From Nitratireductor arenosus (GTDB lineage Bacteria > Pseudomonadota > Alphaproteobacteria > Rhizobiales > Rhizobiaceae): a stretch of DNA of 64,000 nt. The stretch spans positions 496,001 through 560,000 of the forward strand of contig NZ_WPHG01000002.1 in NCBI RefSeq assembly GCF_009742725.1, given 5' to 3'. Both the position numbers and the translations under genes were made by a program. Shown piece by piece: positions 1 to 9,992 of the stretch (position 1 is the first letter of the stretch; each line of letters begins with the position of its first letter). The notes under the pieces are model-generated. The model worked only from the letters and a program-made list of their open reading frames with translations. It searched no databases and was not told the origin of the DNA.

Positions 1-2
1 CG

Positions 3-1697
3 GTGCCGATCGCCGGCCTGCTGCGCGTCGGCGCCGACGCGCCGCCGGAAAACATCGACCTTTACGCCCGGCTTTGGAACGCCGATGTCGCCGTTGCCGG
101 CAACTGGCAAGGCGCCCCGCGCGATGGCGGTGCGCTCGACGCCGTTTTCGAGATTCCGGCAGCCGGCGAGTACCGGATCGAGATCGCCGACGGCAATAAC
201 AGCGCCGACAGCGCCGCGCCGTTTGCGATCGATTTCGAGTTCCTGCCGTCGAACGATCCGCTGGAACCGAACGACACGGTCGGCGCGGCAAAGCCGCTGC
301 CGCTGCCCAGCGCCGTCCGGCCGGCGATCTTTCCGCGCGGCGACCGCGACTGGCTGCGGTTCTGGATCGCGCAGCCGGGGCTCTTGAGCGTCGTTGCGGA
401 AAACGTGCCGGACCGTCTCGACATCGCCTTGCGACTGTGGAACCTCGACGGCGATGTCGTGCAAAACTGGCAACAGCCTGCACGCGCCGGCGGCGACACC
501 GTGCTGGAGGCGGAACTGGCGGTGCCGGGCGTCTACGTACTGGAGATGGCCGATGGCAACAATGACGCATCGAGCCATGAAACCTTCGACCTGTCGGCCA
601 GCTTCACGCCTGTCGAGGACGAGACCGAGCCGAACGAAAGCTTTGCCGAGGCAGCGCCGGTCGAACGCTCCGGCCGGCGCAAGCTGGCGATCTTCCCGCG
701 CGGCGACCGCGACTGGCTCAGCATCGATGTCGAGCAGCCCGGCGAATTGCGCATGCTGGCGACCGGATCGCCGGAACAGCTCGATATCCACATGCGGGTG
801 TGGGATTCCAACAAGGATGTAATCCGCAACTGGATCGCGCCGCTCAGACGGGGCGGGGACACCGACGGATTTGTCGACCTGCCGCGTCCCGGCCGCTATT
901 TCGTCGAGATCGCCGATGGCAATTCCGATGCGTCGAGCGCGCATCTGTTTGAGTACCGGTTGGCGTTCACGCCGCAGCCCGACCAGTACGAGCCCAATGA
1001 CGGGCCGGCCGAGGCGGCGCCATTGACCCCCGGCGGGGAGATCTTATTCAACATCCTGCCCAAGGGCGACCGGGACTGGTTCAGGGTTGAAGTGCCGGCG
1101 CAGGGTGAACTGGCGATTTCGATCGACGAGGGTCCCGACAATCTCGATTTGCACTATCGGGTGTGGGATGCCAACCGCGCCGTCATCCGCAATTGGGTGG
1201 CGCCCTACCGCAAAGGCGGGCTGACCGAGGGGTTCGTCGATCTGGCTACGGAAGGCAGCTACTTCATCGAGGTCGCGGACGGCAACAACGATGCGCGCTC
1301 GATCGATCACGCGACCTTGAAGACAGTCTTTACCGCGACCGGAGACCGGTTCGAGCCGAACGACAGTTTCGGCGCGGCGCGCCCGGTGTCACCCGGTGTC
1401 GTCTTTCATGCGACCATGCTGCCCCTGGGCGATGCGGACTGGTTTCTTGTCGAGGCGCCTCGCGCGGGCGAATTGGCGGTGGTGATCGACGAGGTCGATC
1501 CGGAACTCGACATCCATGTGCGGTTGTGGAACCCCGACGGCAAGGCCGGAAGCTGGGTGGGGCCGCCGCGCAAGGGCGGCGTTACCGAGGCGCGTCTGCC
1601 GGTCGAAGGGCCCGGCCATTACAGGCTCGAGGTCAGGGACGGCAACAATGACGCCCGCTCGCCGAACCCGTTCAGGGTCGAGATCGGGTTTCAATAG
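3..1697 (+). CDS. PPC-repeat protein, 5'-truncated by the window edge
   Basis: The reading frame is open at the left edge, so the true start lies outside the window; the GTG at position 3 need not be the start. The visible 564 residues consist of five tandem modules of about 115-120 residues. Each carries a (E)PND/PNE motif, an IFPRGDRDW-like motif followed by a beta strand, an LDIHxRVW-like strand and a closing ExADGNNDAxS motif. This is the pattern of bacterial pre-peptidase C-terminal-like (PPC) domains, Ig-like beta-sandwiches usually attached to secreted enzymes. No catalytic domain is visible in the retained part; one could sit upstream. No membrane segment is seen. The protein is probably extracytoplasmic, but its signal peptide would be outside the window. 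It converges on alanine dehydrogenase. The family assignment is confident, the function unknown. Confidence 0.75.
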   Translation: MPIAGLLRVGADAPPENIDLYARLWNADVAVAGNWQGAPRDGGALDAVFEIPAAGEYRIEIADGNNSADSAAPFAIDFEFLPSNDPLEPNDTVGAAKPLPLPSAVRPAIFPRGDRDWLRFWIAQPGLLSVVAENVPDRLDIALRLWNLDGDVVQNWQQPARAGGDTVLEAELAVPGVYVLEMADGNNDASSHETFDLSASFTPVEDETEPNESFAEAAPVERSGRRKLAIFPRGDRDWLSIDVEQPGELRMLATGSPEQLDIHMRVWDSNKDVIRNWIAPLRRGGDTDGFVDLPRPGRYFVEIADGNSDASSAHLFEYRLAFTPQPDQYEPNDGPAEAAPLTPGGEILFNILPKGDRDWFRVEVPAQGELAISIDEGPDNLDLHYRVWDANRAVIRNWVAPYRKGGLTEGFVDLATEGSYFIEVADGNNDARSIDHATLKTVFTATGDRFEPNDSFGAARPVSPGVVFHATMLPLGDADWFLVEAPRAGELAVVIDEVDPELDIHVRLWNPDGKAGSWVGPPRKGGVTEARLPVEGPGHYRLEVRDGNNDARSPNPFRVEIGFQ

Positions 1698-1763
1698 GTT
1701 GCTTGCGAGCTTCCGCCTTCCGGGCGCCGGTCGGGCGCTGGCCGGCATCCACGGCGCGGTTTC

Positions 1764-1797
1764 GAAAAAGAAGACCCGCGGGCGAAAACCCGCGGGC
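1764..1797 (-). terminator. intrinsic terminator of ald
   Basis: A perfect 8-bp stem (CCCGCGGG at 1775-1782 and 1789-1796) with a 6-nt loop is followed on the minus strand by a T-rich stretch (complement of the A-run 1765-1769). It lies about 30 bp beyond the ald stop codon, between two convergent genes. Confidence 0.75.
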
Positions 1798-1825
1798 CGG
1801 TGGGGAGGTGTCCCTTCAAATCCGC

Positions 1826-2941
1826 TCAGGCGGCAAGCACGGTCCTGGGTTCGGCCATTTCGTAGCCGAGCGCTTCGGCCACCGCGCGATTGGTGATCTT
1901 GCCCCGATGGACGTTGAGCCCGTTTCTGAGATGGGTGTCGTCGGCCAGCGCGCGCAGCCCCTTGTCGGCAAGCTGGAGGCCGTATTGCAAGGTGGCGTTG
2001 TTGAGCGCGTGCGCGGAGGTGACGGGAACGGCGCCCGGCATGTTGGCCACGCAATAATGGATGATGCCGTCGACCTCGTAGGTCGGCTCGGCATGAGTGG
2101 TCGCGTGCGAGGTCTCGAAGCAGCCGCCCTGGTCGATCGCGACATCAACCAGAACCGCGCCCTTCTTCATGCCCGACAGCATCTCGCGGGTGACCAGCTT
2201 GGGCGCCGCGGCGCCCGGGATCAGCACCGCACCGACGACGATATCGGCCGAAAAACATTCCTCCTCGAGCGCCTCGACGGTCGAATAGCGGGTGTGGATA
2301 CGGCCGTTGAAAATGTCGTCGAGCTGACGCAGGCGCGGGATCGAGCGGTCAATGATGCTGACGTCGGCGCCGAGGCCGACCGCCATCTTGGCCGCCTGCA
2401 GGCCGACGACGCCGCCGCCGATGATGGCGACCTTGCCCGGAAGCACGCCGGGCACGCCGCCCAGAAGCACGCCGCGGCCGCCATTGGCCTTCTGCAGCGC
2501 GGTGGCGCCGGCCTGGATCGCCAACCGTCCGGCGACTTCCGACATCGGGGCCAGCAGGGGCAGGCCGCCGCGGTCGTCGGTTACGGTCTCATAGGCAATC
2601 GCCGTCACGCCCGACTTGACGAGACCCTCGGTCTGGTCCGGATCGGGGGCGAGATGCAGATAGGTGTAGAGAAGCTGGCCTTCGCGAAGCTGCACCCATT
2701 CGCCGGGCTGCGGTTCCTTGACCTTGACCACCATGTCGGCCTTGGCAAAAACCTCTTCGGCGGTTTTGGCGATGCGCGCGCCCGCCGCCTTGTAGGCGCT
2801 GTCGTCGGCGCCGATGCCGGCGCCGGCGCCGCTCTGCACGAGTACGTCGTGGCCGTGGGCGATGTATTCGCGCACCGAGCCCGGGGTCAGGCCGACGCGA
2901 TATTCATGGTTCTTGATTTCCGTCGGGCAGCCCACAAGCAT
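1826..2941 (-). CDS. ald: alanine dehydrogenase
   Basis: This is an NAD-dependent L-alanine dehydrogenase, interconverting alanine and pyruvate plus ammonia in the cytosol. The start is placed at the ATG at 2941, preceded by a GGAGAG ribosome-binding site; it gives 371 residues, the usual length of the family, and the typical N-terminus [20 protein letters not shown]. Visible landmarks are the substrate-binding Lys in VKVKEPQ (near residue 74), the His in TYLHLAPD (near 95), the nucleotide-binding loop IIGGGVVG (near 175) and the C-terminal block [13 protein letters not shown]. The next gene is a divergent Lrp/AsnC-type regulator, the standard arrangement for alanine-inducible ald. An intrinsic terminator follows the stop. 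Confidence 0.95.
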   Translation of the reverse strand: MLVGCPTEIKNHEYRVGLTPGSVREYIAHGHDVLVQSGAGAGIGADDSAYKAAGARIAKTAEEVFAKADMVVKVKEPQPGEWVQLREGQLLYTYLHLAPDPDQTEGLVKSGVTAIAYETVTDDRGGLPLLAPMSEVAGRLAIQAGATALQKANGGRGVLLGGVPGVLPGKVAIIGGGVVGLQAAKMAVGLGADVSIIDRSIPRLRQLDDIFNGRIHTRYSTVEALEEECFSADIVVGAVLIPGAAAPKLVTREMLSGMKKGAVLVDVAIDQGGCFETSHATTHAEPTYEVDGIIHYCVANMPGAVPVTSAHALNNATLQYGLQLADKGLRALADDTHLRNGLNVHRGKITNRAVAEALGYEMAEPRTVLAA

Positions 2942-2995
2942 AACCGCTCTCCTCCACCGGTTGCGGGTTGTATTCAGGATGGATGTTGAGTAGAG

Positions 2996-3015
2996 CACAT
3001 TGCGTTGCGCATGTG
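2996..3015. promoter_or_regulatory. candidate operator between ald and the Lrp-type gene
   Basis: An imperfect inverted repeat (CACAT-t-GCG, loop TTG, CGC-ATGTG) lies in the 155-bp divergent intergenic region. Lrp/AsnC proteins commonly bind such sites next to the gene they control. An AT-rich tract at about 3050-3090 may hold the regulator's own promoter. The functional assignment is inference. Confidence 0.35.
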
Positions 3016-3096
3016 TTTGCGAAGTCGGCGGGGGCACCCGGGAATTTTCGCCGATCCTTGCGTATTTTAGAGAAAAACTCGAAGATAATCCCGATT

Positions 3097-3570
3097 ATGA
3101 GCCTCGACCGGATCGATTACGCCATTCTCGATACGTTGCAGCGGGACGGGCGGATTTCCAATGCCGCGCTTGCCGAGAAGGTCGGGCTGTCGCAGTCGGC
3201 CTGCTCGCGCCGTCTCGACAGTCTCGAGAAATCCGGCGTCATCCACGGTTATCACGCCAAGCTGTCAAACGCCGCGCTCGGCTACAAGATGACGGCGATC
3301 GTGCACATTTCGCTGTCGGGCCAGTTCGAAAAGTCGCTGGCCGAATTCGAGGCGGCCATCAAACGCTGCCCCAACGTGCTGTCCTGCCATTTGATGTCGG
3401 GCGAATATGACTATGTTCTCAGGATCGCTGCGCGCGATCTGGAGGATTACGAGCGCGTTCACAAGGAATGGCTGACGGCGATGCCGCATGTCATCAAGAT
3501 CAACTCCTCCTTCGCCTTGCGCGAGGTGATCGACCGGACCGGTGTCGGCATAAGACCCGATATCGCGTGA
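3097..3570 (+). CDS. Lrp/AsnC family transcriptional regulator
   Basis: A 157-residue protein with an N-terminal winged helix-turn-helix (residues about 4-60: DYAILDTLQRDGRISNAALA, then the recognition helix LSQSACSRRLDSLEKSGVI) and a C-terminal RAM/AsnC ligand-binding domain (about 65-145, including the LSCHLMSGEYDYVLRI strand). The ATG at 3097 fits family length; upstream in-frame starts would add about 43 unrelated residues. It is transcribed divergently from alanine dehydrogenase, so the likely role is alanine-responsive activation of ald, as known for AldR and Lrp-like regulators. The effector is inferred from context. Confidence 0.9.
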   Translation: MSLDRIDYAILDTLQRDGRISNAALAEKVGLSQSACSRRLDSLEKSGVIHGYHAKLSNAALGYKMTAIVHISLSGQFEKSLAEFEAAIKRCPNVLSCHLMSGEYDYVLRIAARDLEDYERVHKEWLTAMPHVIKINSSFALREVIDRTGVGIRPDIA

Positions 3571-3577
3571 GGCAGCG

Positions 3578-4903
3578 TCAGTCTCGCGGCGACGCGGCCG
3601 GTTCGCCGTCCTCGACCCTGACCGGCGTCTTCATGACGATCTCGCGGTGCGGGTAGGGGATCTGGACGCCGTTTTCCTTAAAAGCGTCCCACAGGGCGAG
3701 CAGCACCCGGCCACGGACATTGGTCAGGCCCTGCTGGGGATCGCGGATCCAGAAGCGCAGCACGAAATCCAGCGAGGACTCACCGAACCCGGTCAGCCAG
3801 CACACCGGTCGGCGATCTGCGTCGACGCGGCCGACGCTCGTCGCCGCCTCGATCGCCAGCGCGCTGACGGTGTGCGGATCGGCCTCGTAAGAGACGCCGA
3901 AGGCGACGTCGAGACGCACCAGCTCGTCGCTGAACGACCAGTTGATCACGCGTTGGGTTATGAAGTCTTCGTTCGGGATCAGATATTCGCGCCCGTCTCG
4001 GGTGACGACGGACACGAAGCGGGCCCGCAACTCGCGGATCCAGCCGAACGTGTCGCCGAGCGAGATGGTATCGCCCGGCTTGATCGACTTGTCGAGCAGG
4101 ATGATGATGCCGGAAATGAAGTTCGAAACGACTTTCTGCAGGCCGAAGCCAAGGCCCACGCCGACCGCGCCGGAAAACACCGTCAGTGCAGTCAGGTCGA
4201 CGCCGACGGCCGACAGCGCCACGACGCCGGCCAGAAGCACCAGCCCGATTTTGGCGATCTTGCCGATCAGGACCCGGATCGACGGCGTCAATTCGGCCGA
4301 ATTCTGGACGCGGCGCTCGACGAAATTGCCGATCGCGTTGGCGAGCCACAGGGCGGCGGTGAGCAGGACGGCGACCTTCAGCACCATCAGTGCGGAAATG
4401 CGCAATTCGCCGACCGGCAGCGCCAGCCGATCGAGCAGCGTGGCGGCCGTATTGTCGAATTGCAGGATCACCAGGGCGGCATAGAGCCATAACAGCCAGG
4501 CGACCGTGCGCGCGACAACCCGGTTGCGGATCACCCGCGAGGCGACCGAGACGAGAAGCCAGACGAGGGCCAGGGAGAACGCGGTCGAGACCAGCCAGCT
4601 CCGGCTTGGCCAGGTAAGCTCCCTGAGTGCGGTCAGCGCCACGAACAGCAACAGCACGAAGACGATCCAGTTGGTGCGGCGGATCGTGGCCACGGCGACC
4701 CGCAACAGGCCGGGCTGACCCTTGATGTGGCGCGCCAGCCCTTCGAGCCTGGTTTCCAGGGCGTTGCCGATCGGCTTGGCCAGCGCGAACAGCAACACGA
4801 TCAGTCCGATTTGGTAAAAGAACCACGCGTCCGAGGCGTAGCGGACGGCGGTGTCGACGAAGAGCGCGAGGCGGTCCGCCAAAAACTGCACGTAATCGTT
4901 CAT
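3578..4903 (-). CDS. MscS-family mechanosensitive ion channel
   Basis: A 441-residue inner-membrane protein. The N-terminal half has several hydrophobic helices (about 20-45, 75-95, 105-125, 140-160, 175-195, 215-240). The pore-lining TM3 and beta-domain signature follows: LTALTVFSGAVGVGLGFGLQ, then VVSNFISGIIILLDKSIKPG, IRELRARFVSVVTRDGREYLIPN and a C-terminal alpha/beta domain. It should release solutes on hypo-osmotic shock. The N-terminal extension makes it longer than E. coli MscS. It converges tail-to-tail on the Lrp-type gene with a 7-bp gap. The ribosome-binding site before the ATG is weak. Confidence 0.9.
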   Translation of the reverse strand: MNDYVQFLADRLALFVDTAVRYASDAWFFYQIGLIVLLFALAKPIGNALETRLEGLARHIKGQPGLLRVAVATIRRTNWIVFVLLLFVALTALRELTWPSRSWLVSTAFSLALVWLLVSVASRVIRNRVVARTVAWLLWLYAALVILQFDNTAATLLDRLALPVGELRISALMVLKVAVLLTAALWLANAIGNFVERRVQNSAELTPSIRVLIGKIAKIGLVLLAGVVALSAVGVDLTALTVFSGAVGVGLGFGLQKVVSNFISGIIILLDKSIKPGDTISLGDTFGWIRELRARFVSVVTRDGREYLIPNEDFITQRVINWSFSDELVRLDVAFGVSYEADPHTVSALAIEAATSVGRVDADRRPVCWLTGFGESSLDFVLRFWIRDPQQGLTNVRGRVLLALWDAFKENGVQIPYPHREIVMKTPVRVEDGEPAASPRD

Positions 4904-5205
4904 CGCGTCTGAACTGCCCTTTCGGCCATTGCGGCGGCAGGCGCCGCTCGTCGCGAGTCTGAAACCGCATGGTAGAGCCTTTCATGGCGAGATTGAACCG
5001 GTTCGCCCGGCGTGCCTGGCCAATTCCGGCAATCGTCGACCCGACGGCAACTGGCGCGGTTCGACGGCACCTTGCCGCGCCGCCTGGACGTCCCACGAGA
5101 CGGTTTTGTATCCAACCTCTAAAATTAGACCGGATCGGTAAGGCTTTTCGTTCCTTTGCGGACCTATGGTCGAGGTGCCGCGAGGGAAATCAGTTCGGGA
5201 CAGAT
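4904..5205. other. intergenic region between divergent mscS-like and GGDEF-EAL genes
   Basis: About 300 bp with no convincing gene. It must carry the promoters of both divergent genes. An AT-rich patch near 5105-5130 (around CTCTAAAATTAGAC) is the best place for the GGDEF-EAL promoter, but no clear -35/-10 pair stands out. Confidence 0.4.
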
Positions 5206-7608
5206 ATGGGTGAGCGCGCCGGGATGGCTTTCCTGCGTGGATGGGTAGGCAAGGACTTCACATCCAGCATCATGCGTTGCCGATCGGTGACGACCGAGCA
5301 GCGGCTGCTGGTACGCACCGACCAGGTCGAGGCGATCAACCGGCTGCGACCCGTCGCAATCCTCGCCCATCTGCTTGGCGCGCTGATCGTGCTCGACGCG
5401 CTTGCGCGTTCGGACGACGCGGCGATCGTGCCGGCCTGGTTCGGGGTGATGCTGGCCGCGATCATTTTCGACATTCTGAGCGGACCGCCTCTGGCCGGCC
5501 AGAGGCCGGCGCGCGACGAGGTCGCCGCCCAATACTGGCGCAATATCGTCATCTGCTTCCTGTTCGGCGCGGTGTGGGGCAGCCTGCCATTGATTTTCTA
5601 CGCCGGCGCGGACGAGGGCGTTCGCCACATATTGACGGTGTTGATAACCGCCTATCTGGCCTCCTCGGCTTTTATCCTCGCTGCCTTGCCGCTGGCCGTG
5701 TTCGCCTTTTCGGTTCCGATCGCGATCATGATGGTCGTCACCTTCGTGCAGGCCGGCGTGGTCGGCCACACCTTCGAACTCCAGTTGATCGGCGTCTACG
5801 CGCTCGCCTTCCCGATCGCGCTGCGCCAGCATGCCAGTGCGTTCGCCGAACGGGTGATTGCGATGGCTCAGGTGCGGGAGCAAACCCAGCTCATTTCGTT
5901 GCTTCTGCATGATTTTGAAGCGAATTCAAACGACTGGCATTGGCAGTGCGATTCCCGGTTGAACCTCGTGCGCGCCTCCGATTCGTTTGCCAAACAGTCC
6001 GGCTTGTCCGCCGGCAGGCTCAGCCGGCTGCGGCTCGACCGCGTGCTGACGATGTGCGCGTCACCCCGAGAAAGGGCCGGCGACCGGCGCGAGGAAGTGT
6101 TGCTGCATCTCTTGCGCGGCGAGGCGTTCCGCGACTGCGCGGTGCTTCTCGTAATCGACGGGCACGAGCGCTGGTGGTCGATCACGGGTACGCCGACCTA
6201 TGATCGCGACGGTGTTTTCGCCGGCTTCCGCGGTATCGGCCGCGATATCGGGGCGCAGAAGATCAAGGAGGAAGAGCTCGAATATCTCGCCCACCACGAC
6301 AGTTTAACGGGTGTCGGCAACCGGGCACGTTTCAACCGCGAATTGGTGCGTGCCCGCGGACTTGCCGAGGCGGCTTCGCGCCGCTTCGCGCTGGTGCTTT
6401 TCGACCTCGACGATTTCAAGGCAATCAACGACACCGCCGGACATTCTGTCGGCGACACCGTGCTGCAAACCACCACGCGTCGCATCGCCGGATTTCTGCC
6501 GCGCGATTCTTTCCTGGCACGGATCGGCGGCGACGAATTCGCCGCCATTATCGAGATTAAGGAAAACATGGACGCCGCGCGCCTGCGCGAGATCGTCGAG
6601 AAGGTCGTGCACGAGGTGGCGCGACCGGTCGAATCGTCGGACGGCACCTTCAAGGTCGGCGTGAGCGCGGGGATCGCCGTCATGCCCGATGACGGCCGCG
6701 ACCCCGAACAATTGATGCAGCTCGCCGACATTGCGCTCTACGATGCCAAATCGCGCGGCAAGGAGCAGGTGCGCTTGGCCAGCAACGAGGCGGGCGCGGC
6801 CTTCGCGCGTAGAAAACAGCTCGAACTCGATCTGTGGAAGGCGATCTCGCGCGGCGAGATCTTCGTCGAGTTCCAGCCGGTGGTCTCGGCGCGCACCGGT
6901 CGCCCGATCCTGTTCGAGGCGCTCGCCCGCTGGCGCCATCCCGATTTCGGCCTTGTCGAGCCCGGTGATTTTGTCGCGCTCGCCGAGCAGACCGGCAGCA
7001 TCGGCGAGATCGGCGCCTGGGTGCTCGCCGAGGCTTGCGGCCGGGCCGCCATGTGGCCGCAGGCGGTGCGTGTCGCGGTCAACATTTCCCCGCGCCAGCT
7101 CGAATATGGCGACCTACCGGACCTGGTGCGGGCCGTGCTGGAGACCACCGGCCTTGTGCCGAACCGGCTCGAGATCGAGGTCACCGAAAGCGCCTATCGC
7201 GGTGGCGTGGGCCTAGTCGCGAGCGTGGTGGCGCAATTGCACGAGCTTGGCGTGACCGTGGCCATGGACGATTTCGGCACCGGTTATTCCAGCCTGTCAT
7301 CGCTGCGCGAGGTTCCGTTCGACAAGATCAAGATCGACCAGTCGCTGGTGGGCCAGGGAGCCGCCGACAAGCGCACGGTCAGCGTGCTGCGCTCGATCGT
7401 CACCATCGGCCGCACGCTCGGCATGCAGGTCACGGCGGAGGGGGTGGAGACACCCGAGCAGGAGGCCTTTCTGCGCGGCATCGGCGTGGACAGCCTGCAG
7501 GGTTTCTATTTCGGGCGCCCGATGCCGGGCGATGCGGTCGCCGATCTCCTGACGGCGGACACACAGTCGAAGAACGTGCCGGGCTCGTCGCGCAACAGCG
7601 CTGCCTGA
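5206..7608 (+). CDS. membrane-bound GGDEF-EAL (c-di-GMP) protein with PAS domain
   Basis: From the ATG at 5206 this is about 800 residues; the frame is open further upstream, and 5224 is an alternative start. Order: several hydrophobic helices (about 35-210), a PAS-like sensor region (about 230-345, with WWSITGTPTYDRDGVFAGFRGIG), a GGDEF domain (about 360-515, intact GGDEF near residue 440) and an EAL domain (about 540-785). The EAL domain retains FEALARW, NISPRQL, EVTES, MDDFGTGYSSL, KIDQSLV and AEGVET, so the residues needed for c-di-GMP hydrolysis are present. Both synthesis and breakdown are possible from sequence; which dominates cannot be told. It is a single-gene unit with no obvious partner. 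Confidence 0.92.
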   Translation: MGERAGMAFLRGWVGKDFTSSIMRCRSVTTEQRLLVRTDQVEAINRLRPVAILAHLLGALIVLDALARSDDAAIVPAWFGVMLAAIIFDILSGPPLAGQRPARDEVAAQYWRNIVICFLFGAVWGSLPLIFYAGADEGVRHILTVLITAYLASSAFILAALPLAVFAFSVPIAIMMVVTFVQAGVVGHTFELQLIGVYALAFPIALRQHASAFAERVIAMAQVREQTQLISLLLHDFEANSNDWHWQCDSRLNLVRASDSFAKQSGLSAGRLSRLRLDRVLTMCASPRERAGDRREEVLLHLLRGEAFRDCAVLLVIDGHERWWSITGTPTYDRDGVFAGFRGIGRDIGAQKIKEEELEYLAHHDSLTGVGNRARFNRELVRARGLAEAASRRFALVLFDLDDFKAINDTAGHSVGDTVLQTTTRRIAGFLPRDSFLARIGGDEFAAIIEIKENMDAARLREIVEKVVHEVARPVESSDGTFKVGVSAGIAVMPDDGRDPEQLMQLADIALYDAKSRGKEQVRLASNEAGAAFARRKQLELDLWKAISRGEIFVEFQPVVSARTGRPILFEALARWRHPDFGLVEPGDFVALAEQTGSIGEIGAWVLAEACGRAAMWPQAVRVAVNISPRQLEYGDLPDLVRAVLETTGLVPNRLEIEVTESAYRGGVGLVASVVAQLHELGVTVAMDDFGTGYSSLSSLREVPFDKIKIDQSLVGQGAADKRTVSVLRSIVTIGRTLGMQVTAEGVETPEQEAFLRGIGVDSLQGFYFGRPMPGDAVADLLTADTQSKNVPGSSRNSAA

Positions 7609-7883
7609 ATCCGGATAGAGCCAGCATCCGATCCGGTCGCGCCGGGCAAAACCGCGGCCGGCGTCACAATTGCGGCCCGGCCCGCGTTTCAGCCTTGCCT
7701 CGCGCCTTTTTCGGACCGACACTCGCTTTCGGGTGATGGCGACATGGTGCGCAGCCGCAATGGCGCGGACGCGGTCATGCGGCCGTCATCGAAATCTGCT
7801 GGATGAAACGCGCAACTCCGCGACCTGATACACAGCGACGCAGCGCACGGGGCGCGACCGTCCAGAAATCCAGGGAGACGACA

Positions 7884-9860
7884 ATGTCCGCAATGCTCCA
7901 TCCGATTTCCCGCCGCCTATTCCTGTCCGGTGCGGCAGCACTGGGCGGCGTGGTCATGCTCCATCCCTTCGCCGCGCGTGCGAGCGCCAATCAGGCCCAT
8001 CTGCGGCTGATGGAAACGACCGATCTGCATGTGCACGTATTTCCCTACGATTATTATGCCGACCGGCCGAACGACACGATGGGTCTGGCGCGCACCGCCG
8101 CGATCATCGATGGAATCCGCGCCGAGGCCGGCAATTCGATGCTGATCGACAATGGCGATTTTCTGCAGGGCAACCCGATGGGCGACTATATCGCCTATCA
8201 GCGCGGCATGAAGGATGGCGACATGCATCCGATCATCTCCGCCATGAACACGCTGGGCTATGAATGCTCCACGCTCGGCAATCACGAGTTCAATTACGGG
8301 CTCGACTTCATGTTCAAGGTGCTGGCGGGCGCGAACTTCCCGTTCGTGTGCGCCAACCTGACCAAAGGGTCGCTGGCTGCCAACGCGCGCGACGACGCGC
8401 TGTTCATCAAGCCGTACGTGATCCTCGACAAGACGATCACGGACGGCGCGGGCCAGGACCATCCGATCCGGGTCGGCCTGATCGGCTTTGTGCCGCCGCA
8501 GATCATGAACTGGGACGCCCGCCACCTGACCGGCAAGGCAATGACGCGCGACATCGTCAAGGCGGCCGAGGCCTGGGTGCCGCAAATGCGCGAAGAGGGC
8601 GCCGATATCGTGATTGCCCTGTCGCACTCGGGCGTCGGGCCGGCCCAGTATGAGGAGAACCTCGAAAACGCCTCGCTGCACCTGGCCGGCGTCGACGGCA
8701 TCGACGCGATCGTCACCGGCCACAGCCATCTCGACTTCCCGGGCCCGAAATTCGAGGGCATGGAGGGTGTCGACAACGCCAAGGGCACGATCGGCGGCAA
8801 GCCGGCCGTGATGGGCGGGTTCTGGGGCTCGCATCTCGGCCTGATCGACCTGATGCTGGAGCGCGACGGCAAGAACTGGCGCGTGAGCGCCTCGACCAGC
8901 GAGGCGCGGCCGATCTTCGAGCGCGTCGACCGCAAGGCCAAACCACTGGTCGAAAGCAAGGCCGAGGTCGAGGACGCGGCCCGCGACATGCACGAGGCGA
9001 CACTGGCCTATGTGCGCACCGCCGTCGGCAAAACCGCGGCGCCGCTGCATTCCTATTTCGCGCTGGTGGCCGACGATCCCTCCGTGCAGATCGTGTCCCA
9101 GGCGCAGACCTGGTACATCGCCGACATGCTGAGCGAGACCGAGCACAAAGACCTGCCGGTGCTGTCGGCGGCCGCGCCGTTCAAGGCCGGCGGTCGCGGC
9201 GGACCGGACTATTATACCGACGTTCCGGCGGGCGACATCGCGATCAAGAACGTCGCCGACCTCTATCTCTATCCGAACACGGTCCAGGCGGTGCTGGTGA
9301 CCGGCGCCCAGGTCAAGGACTGGCTCGAGATGTCGGCTGGAATCTTCAACCAGGTCGAACCCGGCAAGGCCGACCAGACGCTGATCAACACGGAGTTTCC
9401 GTCCTATAATTTCGACGTCATCGACGGCGTGACCTACAGGATCGACCTGGCTCAGCCGCCGAAATACGATCCGAAGGGCAATCTCATCAACGAGGGCGCC
9501 AACCGGATCGTGGCGCTCGAGTTCGACGGCAAACCGATCGATCCGGAGCAGAAATTCGTCGTTGCGTCGAACAATTACCGCGCCGGCGGCGGCGGCAATT
9601 TCCCCGATATCGGTCCGGACAAGGTGATCTTCCAGGCGCCTGACACCAATCGCGACGTGATCGTGCGCTTCATCGTCGAGCAGGGCACCATCAATCCGGC
9701 GGCCGACGCCAACTGGTCGTTCGCGCCGGTGGACGGCGCGACCGTGCTGTTTGAGACCGGCCCGAAGGCGAAGGACTTCATTGCCGACGTCAAGGGCGTG
9801 GCGATCGAGGCCGCCGGCGACGGCGCCGACGGTTTCGCCCAATACCGCATCACGCTTTAG
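7884..9860 (+). CDS. cpdB: 2',3'-cyclic-nucleotide 2'-phosphodiesterase / 3'-nucleotidase, Tat-exported
   Basis: A periplasmic enzyme that hydrolyses 2',3'-cyclic nucleotides and 3'-nucleotides for scavenging. The start at 7884 has a CAGGGAG ribosome-binding site. The N-terminus carries a twin-arginine signal ([14 protein letters not shown]) ending near AARASA. The metallophosphoesterase motifs are intact: [47 protein letters not shown] and [12 protein letters not shown] 5'-nucleotidase C-terminal domain occupies about residues 380-600 ([12 protein letters not shown]). At 658 residues it matches the CpdB family. It stands alone, with a palindromic element just downstream. Confidence 0.92.
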   Translation: MSAMLHPISRRLFLSGAAALGGVVMLHPFAARASANQAHLRLMETTDLHVHVFPYDYYADRPNDTMGLARTAAIIDGIRAEAGNSMLIDNGDFLQGNPMGDYIAYQRGMKDGDMHPIISAMNTLGYECSTLGNHEFNYGLDFMFKVLAGANFPFVCANLTKGSLAANARDDALFIKPYVILDKTITDGAGQDHPIRVGLIGFVPPQIMNWDARHLTGKAMTRDIVKAAEAWVPQMREEGADIVIALSHSGVGPAQYEENLENASLHLAGVDGIDAIVTGHSHLDFPGPKFEGMEGVDNAKGTIGGKPAVMGGFWGSHLGLIDLMLERDGKNWRVSASTSEARPIFERVDRKAKPLVESKAEVEDAARDMHEATLAYVRTAVGKTAAPLHSYFALVADDPSVQIVSQAQTWYIADMLSETEHKDLPVLSAAAPFKAGGRGGPDYYTDVPAGDIAIKNVADLYLYPNTVQAVLVTGAQVKDWLEMSAGIFNQVEPGKADQTLINTEFPSYNFDVIDGVTYRIDLAQPPKYDPKGNLINEGANRIVALEFDGKPIDPEQKFVVASNNYRAGGGGNFPDIGPDKVIFQAPDTNRDVIVRFIVEQGTINPAADANWSFAPVDGATVLFETGPKAKDFIADVKGVAIEAAGDGADGFAQYRITL

Positions 9861-9885
9861 GCGCGGATGTTGCGAGATTGAATCG

Positions 9886-9920
9886 AGATCGTGCTTCAAC
9901 ACTCTGAAGGAGCACGATCT
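9886..9920. repeat. palindromic element downstream of cpdB
   Basis: A perfect 10-bp inverted repeat (AGATCGTGCT at 9886-9895, AGCACGATCT at 9911-9920) with an inner TTCA/TGAA pairing. It is followed by a short T-run. It could end cpdB transcription or be one copy of a dispersed intergenic repeat; the window holds only this copy. Confidence 0.5.
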
Positions 9921-9992
9921 TTCCACTCTCGCGCAAGGACGGCGACAAGAGCCGCTTTCGCAGGCGTTACGGCGCGGCCGGATGAAAGGCCG

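Noticed and set aside
7770-7800. Possible Pho box before cpdB (CCGTCAT followed by an ATCTGCT-like word).
   Set aside because: Only one half resembles the consensus; the second half is too weak.
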